A DNA stretch of 64,000 nucleotides from CAG-411 sp963643465 (GTDB lineage Bacteria; Bacillota; Clostridia; Lachnospirales; Lachnospiraceae), in the NCBI GenBank assembly GCA_963643465.1, contig CAVIJT010000007.1, positions 1 to 64,000 of the forward strand, in the 5' to 3' direction. The notes beneath the pieces are model-generated. The model was not told the DNA's origin. It saw only the letters and a program-made list of their open reading frames with translations, and did no database searches. The position numbers and the translations under genes were made by a program. Of this stretch, positions 1 to 7,638 are shown one piece after another. Each line of letters begins with the position of its first letter. Position 1 is the first letter of the stretch.

Positions 1-145
1 TTTTGTTGATTTTTTTTTGTATTCCATATATAATTGTAGTATGTATTTTTTGCATATTTTTTGCCATTTTTGGTAAGTTCATAAATATGTGTGTTTATAT
101 TCAATCATGAATATTTAGCAAAATAAAAAATGGAGGGCTGATAGA

Positions 146-1594
146 ATGGGTAGTTCAGATCAAACAGCAATGAACCGAATTACAAATCTGTTAGATGACA
201 ACAGTTTTGTTGAAATCGGTGCAAAAGTAACTAAGAGAAATACTGACTTTAACCTTGAAGGAAAAGATGTTCCTGCAGATGGTGTCATTACAGGATATGG
301 TCAAATTGATGGCAATATCGTGTATGTATATAGTCAGGATGCAAGCATGCTTGGTGGAGCAATCGGTGAGATGCACGCAAAGAAGATTGTCAATGTGTAT
401 GATTTGGCAATGAAAATTGGAGTGCCTGTAATTGGATTAGTAGATTGTGCAGGTCTTCGTTTGCAGGAAGCAACAGATGCTTTAAACGCATTTGGTAATG
501 TGTATACCAGTAAAGTTATGGCATCAGGTGTGATTCCACAGATTACCGCAGTTTTTGGCAGTTGTGGTGGTGGAGTGGCAGTTGCCAATGCTTTGAGTGA
601 TTTTACATTCATGGAAGCAGAGCAGGCAAAAGTATTTGTAAGTTCTCCTAATGTGTTAGATGGAAACTATACAGAAAAATTAGACACTGCTGCTGCAAAA
701 TTCCAGGCTGAGAATGGAAATGTGGATTTTGTAGAGACAGAGGAAACTATCTACAACGAAATTAGAAAATTAGTTAGCATTCTTCCTTCAAACAATGAAG
801 ATGATGATTCTTGTGGAGAGTGCAACGATGATTTGAACCGTGCAAGCGTTGTGTTTGACGGAGAGATGAAAGATCCAAGAACTGGTCTTGTAGATATGTC
901 AGATAACGGTTTCTTCTTGGAAGTTCGTAAGAACTATGCAAAAGAAATGGTTACAGGTTTTATTCGACTGAATGGTTTGACAATTGGTGCAGTTGCCAAT
1001 GCTTCTGCATTACTTGATGAAGAGGGGAAAGAAGTAGAGACATTTGATAAGGTTCTTACAGCAGACGGTTGTGAGAAAGCTGCTCATTTTGTCAACGTAT
1101 GTAACGCATTTGGAATTCCGGTACTTACTCTTACGGATGTAAAGGGCTATAAGTGTACAGTGGAAGAGGAGAAGCGTATTGCAAAACAGGTTGCAAAACT
1201 TACATACGCTTTTGCTAATGCAAATGTTCCAAAGGTAAACTTAATTGTTGGAGAGGCTTTTGGAAGTGCGTATGTTACTATGAACTCTGCACATATTGGA
1301 GCAGATTTAGTATTTGCTTTACCAAATGCAAAGATTGGTATGATGGATGCAGAACAGGCTGTTAAGATTATGTATGCAGGTGAGATTAAGGAAGCTGCAG
1401 ATGCACAGAGTAAAATTGCAGAAAAGACAGCAGAGTATGAAGCATTACAGGGCAGTGTTGACTCGGCAGCAGCTCGTGGTTATGTAGACAACATTATTGA
1501 AGGAAGTTCTGTACGTAAACAGATGATTTTTGCCTTTGAGATGTTATTTACTAAGAGAGATGACAGACCAATTAAAAAGCATGGAACCATTTAA
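146..1594 (+). CDS. Acyl-CoA carboxyltransferase subunit (MmdA / 12S-like)
   Basis: This 482-residue protein has the two-lobed crotonase-fold layout of biotin-dependent acyl-CoA carboxyltransferases such as methylmalonyl-CoA decarboxylase alpha and propionyl-CoA carboxylase beta. It would move CO2 between an acyl-CoA and carboxybiotin. Glycine-rich oxyanion segments are visible in both halves: GSCGGGVAVANAL in the N half and GEAFGSAYVTM in the C half. An acidic, Cys-containing linker (about residues 216-229) separates the lobes. A GGAGGG ribosome site precedes the ATG. It heads an operon with gamma, biotin carrier, beta and 5S-like subunits, which supports a sodium-pumping decarboxylase. Whether the substrate is methylmalonyl-, malonyl- or another acyl-CoA cannot be read from the sequence. 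Confidence 0.88.
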   Translation: MGSSDQTAMNRITNLLDDNSFVEIGAKVTKRNTDFNLEGKDVPADGVITGYGQIDGNIVYVYSQDASMLGGAIGEMHAKKIVNVYDLAMKIGVPVIGLVDCAGLRLQEATDALNAFGNVYTSKVMASGVIPQITAVFGSCGGGVAVANALSDFTFMEAEQAKVFVSSPNVLDGNYTEKLDTAAAKFQAENGNVDFVETEETIYNEIRKLVSILPSNNEDDDSCGECNDDLNRASVVFDGEMKDPRTGLVDMSDNGFFLEVRKNYAKEMVTGFIRLNGLTIGAVANASALLDEEGKEVETFDKVLTADGCEKAAHFVNVCNAFGIPVLTLTDVKGYKCTVEEEKRIAKQVAKLTYAFANANVPKVNLIVGEAFGSAYVTMNSAHIGADLVFALPNAKIGMMDAEQAVKIMYAGEIKEAADAQSKIAEKTAEYEALQGSVDSAAARGYVDNIIEGSSVRKQMIFAFEMLFTKRDDRPIKKHGTI

Positions 1595-1612
1595 GCGAGG
1601 TGGAGCAAGATT

Positions 1613-2398
1613 ATGAGAAAAAGACTAGTAGTGGCGTTAATCGCAATCCTATGTGTAATAGGAGTTACAGGATTTTCTCCGAAAGCTGTTATGGCTAGTG
1701 CGGATACTAGCAATGCAACCATCGAAGGTAATGTAGATGATCAAGAGAGTCTTCAAAATTATATAGAAAGCTATTGGTATAGTTGGAATGAGCAGGATAT
1801 TTCTGAAATTGCAGAGACAAATAAAGAAGCAATGACAGAGGAAGAATATCAATTATATTATGGATGGGGCAAACTTCAGACAGAGTTAGGAGAGGAACAG
1901 AGCATTGTTTCTGAAAAATTTAAAGAAACAGAAGATGGTTCTATTATAGGAACTATGATTGCTGCGTATGAGAATGCAGATGTACAGTTTACTTTTACAT
2001 TTGATGCAAGTCATAATGTGACAGATATCCAGGTAGAGAAGTATGTGGATGAAGAAGCAAACAAAACGATGGCTGAAAAAATGGGAAAAGCAGGTATTAA
2101 TACAGTAATGTCTATCACTATTGTATTTATTGTACTGATTTTCATTGCAAGTATTATTTCTTTATTTAGATTTATTCCAATGTTGTTTGGTGGCAATAAG
2201 AAAGAGGAAGCACCAGCTACAGAACCAGCTGTAGTAGCAGCTCCTGTTGTAGAAGATGTCACAGACGATACGGAAATTGTAGCAGTTATTACTGCAGCTA
2301 TTATGGCTAGTATGGGAAGTGAGGCTCCTGCAGACGGACTTCATATCACTTCTATCAAGAGAAGAGTAAATAGCAAATGGAAAAAGGGCGGTTATTAA
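1613..2398 (+). CDS. OadG-family gamma subunit with an exported domain
   Basis: Probable gamma subunit of the sodium-translocating decarboxylase, expected to anchor the cytoplasmic carboxyltransferase to the OadB pump. The N-terminus looks like a signal peptide (about residues 1-29). A roughly 125-residue acidic extracytoplasmic region follows, then one hydrophobic segment (about residues 163-187), and then an Ala/Pro/Val-rich cytoplasmic tail ending in a basic patch (SIKRRVNSKWKKGGY). Classical OadG proteins are only about 85 residues, so the exported domain is an addition. The gene starts 18 bases after the carboxyltransferase stop, behind GAGGTGG. The family call rests on the membrane segment plus tail and on gene position. 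Confidence 0.72.
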   Translation: MRKRLVVALIAILCVIGVTGFSPKAVMASADTSNATIEGNVDDQESLQNYIESYWYSWNEQDISEIAETNKEAMTEEEYQLYYGWGKLQTELGEEQSIVSEKFKETEDGSIIGTMIAAYENADVQFTFTFDASHNVTDIQVEKYVDEEANKTMAEKMGKAGINTVMSITIVFIVLIFIASIISLFRFIPMLFGGNKKEEAPATEPAVVAAPVVEDVTDDTEIVAVITAAIMASMGSEAPADGLHITSIKRRVNSKWKKGGY

Positions 2399-2468
2399 TA
2401 CGTCAAATAGAAAAAAGCAAGTATCTATACAGACTAGATACGGATAGGATCTTTAGGAGGTATTATAA

Positions 2469-2831
2469 ATGAAAAATTATACAATTACTGTAAATGGAAA
2501 TGTTTATGATGTAACAGTGGAGGAAGGTACTTCTACTGGCGCACCTGTTGCGGCAGCACCAGTTGCAAAGAAAGCAGCACCTGCACCAGCAGCGGCAGCT
2601 CCTACAGGAGCACAGGGTGGCGTAAAAATTAATGCACCAATGCAGGGTAAAATTGTTTCTGTAAAAGCATCTGTAGGACAGGCTGTTAAGAAGGGGGATG
2701 TAATTCTTATTCTTGAGGCTATGAAGATGGAGAACGAAGTGGTTGCTCCACAGGATGGAACTGTTGCAAGTATCAATGTTTCTGATGGAGATAAAGTAGA
2801 GTCTGGTGCAGTTGTTGCAACATTGAACTAA
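2469..2831 (+). CDS. Biotin carboxyl carrier protein of the decarboxylase
   Basis: A 120-residue biotinyl carrier. It has a short N-terminal beta segment, an Ala/Pro-rich flexible linker (about residues 24-52) and a C-terminal biotinyl/lipoyl domain with the EAMKMEN motif, placing the biotinylated lysine at K86. It would carry carboxybiotin between the two carboxyltransferases encoded on either side and the OadB pump. TTTAGGAGG gives a strong ribosome site ahead of the ATG. Neither carboxyltransferase has its own biotin domain, so this protein is probably the shared arm, like the 1.3S subunit of transcarboxylase. Confidence 0.92.
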   Translation: MKNYTITVNGNVYDVTVEEGTSTGAPVAAAPVAKKAAPAPAAAAPTGAQGGVKINAPMQGKIVSVKASVGQAVKKGDVILILEAMKMENEVVAPQDGTVASINVSDGDKVESGAVVATLN

Positions 2832-2841
2832 TGAATTTCGT

Positions 2842-2922
2842 ATGTTGAAAGAAAATAAATGAGAAAGGATAAGCCACAATTCTTTCAACAGTTTCGTGGC
2901 AATATTATCGACAAGATAATAT
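2842..2922 (+). promoter_or_regulatory. Intercistronic tandem hairpins between carrier and OadB genes
   Basis: Two inverted repeats fill the 104-base gap before the pump gene. An 11-bp perfect pair (2843-2853 with 2880-2890) encloses a purine-rich loop. An 8-bp pair (2902-2909 with 2915-2922, loop GACAA) sits just before the OadB start. Neither is followed by a U-tract, so they look like mRNA stability or translation control elements rather than terminators. The function is inferred. Confidence 0.45.
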
Positions 2923-2935
2923 ACATGGTGTGAAT

Positions 2936-4084
2936 ATGGAATATATAACTAATACGTTAAATAACTTATGGCATCAGACAGCGTTTACCAATTTATACTG
3001 GGGTAATTACCTCATGATTGTAATTGCATGTATATTCTTGTATTTAGCAATCAAAAAAGGTTATGAGCCATTATTGCTTGTACCAATCGCTTTTGGTATG
3101 CTTTTGGTAAATATGTATCCTGATATTATGGCAAGTCCGGAAGAAACATCGAATGGAATTGGTGGTTTGCTTCACTATTTCTTTACATTAGATGAATGGA
3201 GTATTCTTCCATCGTTGATTTTCCTTGGTGTAGGTGCCATGACAGACTTTGGACCATTGATTGCTAATCCAAAGAGCTTTTTGCTTGGTGCGGCAGCGCA
3301 GATTGGTATTTTTGCAGCTTACTTAATGGCAATTTTACTTGGATTTGAGGACAAAGCTGCGGCTTCCATTTCTATTATCGGTGGTGCAGATGGACCTACT
3401 TCATTATTCCTTTGTAGTAAATTAGGACAGACTGAATATATGGGACCGATTGCGGTTGCAGCATATTCTTATATGTCTTTAGTACCGATTATCCAGCCTC
3501 CTATTATGAAGTTGTTTACAACAAAGAAGGAGAGAGAGATTAAGATGGAGCAGCTTCGTCCAGTTACAAAATTGGAGAAGATTTTGTTCCCAATCATTGT
3601 TACTATTGTAGTAGTAATGTTACTTCCTACAACAGCTCCATTGATTGGTATGCTTATGCTTGGTAACTTATTTAAGGAGTGTGGTGTTGTAGATCAGTTG
3701 ACAGAAACAGCATCAAATGCATTAATGTACATTGTTGTTATTCTGCTTGGAACATCCGTAGGTGCGACTACAAGTGCAGAGGATTTCCTTCAGGTTACTA
3801 CATTAAAGATTGTATTATTAGGATTGATTGCCTTTGCGGTTGGAACTGCAGCGGGAGTTCTATTTGGAAAATTGATGTGTGTAATGACTAAGGGAAAAGT
3901 AAATCCATTGATTGGTTCCGCTGGTGTATCTGCTGTACCTATGGCAGCGCGTGTATCTCAGAAGGTTGGTGCTGAGGCCGATCCTACCAACTTCTTGTTA
4001 ATGCACGCCATGGGACCAAACGTGGCCGGAGTTATCGGTACCGCTGTAGCGGCCGGTGTATTTATGGCTATTTTCGGAATTTAA
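2936..4084 (+). CDS. oadB: Sodium-translocating decarboxylase beta subunit
   Basis: A polytopic membrane protein of about 382 residues with the hallmarks of the OadB/MmdB/GcdB family, which decarboxylates carboxybiotin and pumps sodium outward. Conserved segments include SIIGGADGPTS, the region around FLGVGAMTDFGPL, and the C-terminal LMHAMGPNVAGVIG. Most of the chain is hydrophobic, with many membrane spans. The start is uncertain. ATG at 2936 gives MEYITN, typical of the family; an in-frame GTG lies at 2930. Neither has a strong Shine-Dalgarno, and a small hairpin ends 13 bases upstream of the ATG, so translation may be coupled or regulated. Confidence 0.93.
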   Translation: MEYITNTLNNLWHQTAFTNLYWGNYLMIVIACIFLYLAIKKGYEPLLLVPIAFGMLLVNMYPDIMASPEETSNGIGGLLHYFFTLDEWSILPSLIFLGVGAMTDFGPLIANPKSFLLGAAAQIGIFAAYLMAILLGFEDKAAASISIIGGADGPTSLFLCSKLGQTEYMGPIAVAAYSYMSLVPIIQPPIMKLFTTKKEREIKMEQLRPVTKLEKILFPIIVTIVVVMLLPTTAPLIGMLMLGNLFKECGVVDQLTETASNALMYIVVILLGTSVGATTSAEDFLQVTTLKIVLLGLIAFAVGTAAGVLFGKLMCVMTKGKVNPLIGSAGVSAVPMAARVSQKVGAEADPTNFLLMHAMGPNVAGVIGTAVAAGVFMAIFGI

Positions 4085-4104
4085 AATGATTAGGAGGTAT
4101 TGTA

Positions 4105-5517
4105 ATGGCAGAACAGGTGAAAAAACCAATTAAGATTACAGAGACAGTATTACGTGATGCCCATCAGTCATTGATTGCTACAAGAATGACAACAGAGCAG
4201 ATGCTGCCTATTATTGATAAGATGGATAAAGTTGGATATCACGCAGTAGAGTGTTGGGGAGGAGCTACTTTCGATGCGTCTCTTCGTTTCTTAAAGGAAG
4301 ATCCATGGGAAAGACTTCGTAAGTTAAGAGATGGATTTAAAAACACAAAATTACAGATGTTATTCCGTGGACAGAATATTTTGGGATATAACCATTATGC
4401 AGATGATGTTGTAGAATACTTTGTACAGAAATCTTTGGCAAATGGTATTGATATCATTCGTATATTCGATTGTTTAAATGATGTGCGTAACTTAGAGACA
4501 GCAGTAAAAGCTGCCAATAAAGAGAACGGACATGCACAGATTGCTTTATCTTATACATTAGGTGATGCGTATACATTGGATTATTGGAAAGATATGGCTA
4601 AAAAGATTGAAGATATGGGTGCTAAGTCTTTATGTATTAAAGATATGGCTGGTTTGCTTACTCCATATAAGGCAACAGAATTAGTTACGGCATTAAAAGA
4701 GGCTGTACAAATTCCAATTGATCTTCATACACATTATACATCTGGTGTTGCTTCTATGACTTATATGAAAGCAGTAGAGGCAGGATGTGATATTATTGAT
4801 ACAGCTATGTCACCATTGGCAATGGGAACTTCTCAGCCAGCTACAGAAGTTATGGCTAAGACATTTGAGGGAACTCCATATGATCCAGGTCTTGATCAGA
4901 ACTTATTAGCAGAAATTGCAAATCATTTTGCTCCACTTAGAGATGAATGGTTAAAGAGTGGTAGAATGAGTACAAAGGTTCTTGGTGTAAACATTAAGAC
5001 ATTGATGTATCAGGTTCCAGGTGGAATGTTGTCTAACTTAGTTTCTCAGTTAGACGAGATGGGTGCATCTGACCGTTTCCAGGAGGTATTAGAAGAAGTA
5101 CCTCGTGTTCGTAAAGATTTTGGTGAGCCACCTCTTGTTACACCATCATCACAGATTGTTGGTACACAGGCTGTATTGAACGTTGTTATGGGCGAGCGAT
5201 ACAAGATGGTTACAAAAGAATCTAAGAAGTTATTATCTGGTCAGTTTGGACAGACAGTAAAACCTTTTGATAAAGAAGTGCAGAAGAAATGTATCGGAGA
5301 TACAGAAGCAATTACTTGCCGTCCAGCTGATTTGATTAAGCCACAGTTAAAAGAACTTGAAGAAGAGATGAAACAGTATAAGCAACAAGATGAAGATGTA
5401 TTGACTTACGCATTGTTCCCACAGGTTGCTATGGATTTCTTTAAGTATCGTGAGGCGCAACAGACAAAAGTAGATTCTACAGTTGCCAGTGAAGAAAATA
5501 AAACATATCCGGTTTAA
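4105..5517 (+). CDS. oadA: Pyruvate/oxaloacetate carboxyltransferase (OadA / 5S-like, no biotin domain)
   Basis: TIM-barrel carboxyltransferase that transfers CO2 between oxaloacetate and biotin. Visible motifs are TVLRDAHQSLIATRM near the N-terminus, the active-site lysine region CIKDMAG and the metal-binding DLHTHYTSG, followed by the conserved carboxylase domain ending near residue 450. The 470-residue length and the absence of a C-terminal MKM motif show that the biotin domain of full OadA proteins is missing, so it must use the separate carrier at 2469. AGGAGGT lies just upstream of the ATG. A terminator at 5572 closes the operon. Confidence 0.93.
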   Translation: MAEQVKKPIKITETVLRDAHQSLIATRMTTEQMLPIIDKMDKVGYHAVECWGGATFDASLRFLKEDPWERLRKLRDGFKNTKLQMLFRGQNILGYNHYADDVVEYFVQKSLANGIDIIRIFDCLNDVRNLETAVKAANKENGHAQIALSYTLGDAYTLDYWKDMAKKIEDMGAKSLCIKDMAGLLTPYKATELVTALKEAVQIPIDLHTHYTSGVASMTYMKAVEAGCDIIDTAMSPLAMGTSQPATEVMAKTFEGTPYDPGLDQNLLAEIANHFAPLRDEWLKSGRMSTKVLGVNIKTLMYQVPGGMLSNLVSQLDEMGASDRFQEVLEEVPRVRKDFGEPPLVTPSSQIVGTQAVLNVVMGERYKMVTKESKKLLSGQFGQTVKPFDKEVQKKCIGDTEAITCRPADLIKPQLKELEEEMKQYKQQDEDVLTYALFPQVAMDFFKYREAQQTKVDSTVASEENKTYPV

Positions 5518-5571
5518 TGGATAAAAGATTGGCCATAGCTTAGTTCGTGCTAAATTGTGAACCATTCAAGG

Positions 5572-5615
5572 AAGAGGATGTATTGCAGTAGAGGCAATAT
5601 GTCCTTTTCTTCTTT
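5572..5615 (+). terminator. Terminator of the decarboxylase operon
   Basis: A 12-bp stem (5575-5586 with 5594-5605, two G-U pairs) is followed by TTTTCTTCTTTT. It lies 55 bases after the oadA stop. It also explains part of the 212-base gap before the next gene; I see no other clear element there. Confidence 0.7.
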
Positions 5616-5729
5616 TGTGCCAGTTGTGAAGAAAAATCCAATGTTTTCATGGAGAAGTAACGAGCATTGCATATTTGAGAAACTGGAAAATCATATTTCT
5701 CATGGTGTTGGAAAGGGTGAAGGTTAGGT

Positions 5730-7589
5730 ATGTGGAAAGAAAGTTTGTATACAGATGGAACGAAAGAATTTGTCAGCAATCCGTTTCCTAAAATGGGAGA
5801 AACGGTAACGGTGTATTTGCGTGTATGGGAAAATGCACCAGTGGACCATATATTTCTTCGGACAAAAAAAGAGGGATTGGAACTTCTGCTGGAAATGGAA
5901 CTTTCCTATGTAAGCCATGGATTGGCGTACTATTGTTGTGATTTGGAAATACTTGAAGAGAAAACCGGATATTATTTTTATGTTGTCAGTGGAAACCAGA
6001 TATACTATTACAATCAGTTAGGAGTACAAGATGTCTTTGTAGATGAAACATATAGTTTTAGTATATTGGCGGATTATGAACAGCCTTCTTGGGTAAAAGA
6101 TTGTGTGTTTTATCAGATTTATCCAGACCGTTTTTATAATGGAAATCCAAAGATTAGTGTGGAGGATGGGGAATATGAGTTTTTGGAATTTCCAACACAG
6201 AAGATTTTGGATTGGACCAAAGAACCAGAAGAATTTTCTGAAGCACATTGTGTGGATTTTTATGGTGGAGATTTGTGTGGGATTGAGCAAAAAATTCCGT
6301 ATTTTGAAGAACTTGGTGTAGATGCTCTATATTTGACTCCTATCTTTAAAGGGGAAACTACCCACAAATATGATTGTAATAATTACTATCAAGTAGATGA
6401 ACATTTAGGCGGTAATGAGGCATTGATATCGTTGTCCAAAGCACTTCATGAGAAAGAAATGAAACTTATTTTAGATATTTCTATTAATCATACAGGCACA
6501 AAGTATGATTGGTTTCAGAAAAATAAAGAATTTTACTATTTCGAGGAAGATGGAAGTTATGCAAGTTATTATGGTGTGACTTCTTTGGCAAAATTAAATT
6601 ATGGAAGTCAGGTATTGAGAGAAAAAATTTATGCAGGGAAAGACAGTGTGTTGCGAACATGGCTTAGAGAACCGTTTTCCATTGATGGCTGGCGTTTTGA
6701 TGTGGGGTCTACTGTTGGAGAGTATAAAACCGATCATTTTGGAAAGGAGATATGGCCGGAGATTCGAAAGGCGATTAAAGAAGAGAATTCTCAGGCATAT
6801 GTGATGGCGGAAGATTGGAACGATAGCTGGGAATTTTTACAGGGAAACCAATGGGACGGAATCATGAATTTCATAGGATGTGGGCGACCTGTTCGGGAGT
6901 ATGTAGGACAATTGGATTTTCGCATGAAAAGAAAAAAAGAGCTGGAACAGGTTGCTGCAAATAGTCGTGCAGACGCATTAGCGTTTCGAATTCTAAGCTT
7001 TTATGGGAAATTGCCATATGTAATTTGGGAAAATCAATTTAATATGTTAGACTGTCATGATGTAAGCAGATTACATAACGATCCGTCTATTTCATTTGAA
7101 CAGTATAAGATTGCAGTGTATTTGCAGTATATGCTGCCAGGATGTGTGTGTTTGTATTATGGGGATGAACTAGGAATTGGTGGACGATTGGAAACTGCAG
7201 AAGGTTGTAGATATCCTATGGATTGGAGTTGTGATACTAATAAAAATCCATATTTTCAATTGTATGCAAAATTAAATCAGTATAAACATAAATATGAAAG
7301 TTTGCGAAGTGGAGGCTTTAAAATTCTTCATTTGGAAGGAAATATATTTGTAGCTGCACGATTTTTAAAAGAAGAGGCAATTTTGCTTATGACTTCCATG
7401 GAAAAAGAGGAACAGGAAATTAGCATTAATTTAAAAGTTCTTGGAAACCAATGGAGGATGCCAAAAGAAACTTTGTTTGGTGAAAACATAAAGATGCATG
7501 ATACAGCAGAGAGTGTATGCGTAACTTTGCCAGCAAATACTGGATATCTTGTGAAATTGGAATGGAAAGAAACTTGGTGTTCTGAATAA
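5730..7589 (+). CDS. GH13 alpha-amylase family glycosidase (neopullulanase-like)
   Basis: A 619-residue glycoside hydrolase of family GH13, likely acting on maltodextrins or branched alpha-glucans. An N-terminal beta domain (about residues 1-110) precedes the catalytic barrel, which opens with the typical VFYQIYPDRF. The conserved regions are present: DISINHTG with His254, DGWRFDVGS with nucleophile Asp324, VMAEDWND with acid/base Glu361, and DCHDVSR with Asp444. Region IV has Cys-His-Asp where Asn-His-Asp is usual. There is no signal peptide, so it is cytoplasmic. The N-terminal domain suggests the neopullulanase/cyclomaltodextrinase subgroup, but the exact specificity is open. The next gene follows after 49 bases. 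Confidence 0.86.
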   Translation: MWKESLYTDGTKEFVSNPFPKMGETVTVYLRVWENAPVDHIFLRTKKEGLELLLEMELSYVSHGLAYYCCDLEILEEKTGYYFYVVSGNQIYYYNQLGVQDVFVDETYSFSILADYEQPSWVKDCVFYQIYPDRFYNGNPKISVEDGEYEFLEFPTQKILDWTKEPEEFSEAHCVDFYGGDLCGIEQKIPYFEELGVDALYLTPIFKGETTHKYDCNNYYQVDEHLGGNEALISLSKALHEKEMKLILDISINHTGTKYDWFQKNKEFYYFEEDGSYASYYGVTSLAKLNYGSQVLREKIYAGKDSVLRTWLREPFSIDGWRFDVGSTVGEYKTDHFGKEIWPEIRKAIKEENSQAYVMAEDWNDSWEFLQGNQWDGIMNFIGCGRPVREYVGQLDFRMKRKKELEQVAANSRADALAFRILSFYGKLPYVIWENQFNMLDCHDVSRLHNDPSISFEQYKIAVYLQYMLPGCVCLYYGDELGIGGRLETAEGCRYPMDWSCDTNKNPYFQLYAKLNQYKHKYESLRSGGFKILHLEGNIFVAARFLKEEAILLMTSMEKEEQEISINLKVLGNQWRMPKETLFGENIKMHDTAESVCVTLPANTGYLVKLEWKETWCSE

Positions 7590-7638
7590 TTACGTCTTTG
7601 GAATATATTGTGAGAAAGACGATGCAAGCAGGTAGTAT

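Noticed and set aside
334..612. Minus-strand reading frame of 92 codons within the first gene
   Set aside because: It lies wholly inside the carboxyltransferase gene, has no ribosome site, and its composition is that of an antisense shadow.
2902..2922. Small hairpin considered as a terminator between the carrier gene and oadB
   Set aside because: It has no U-tract, and both genes belong to one functional operon.
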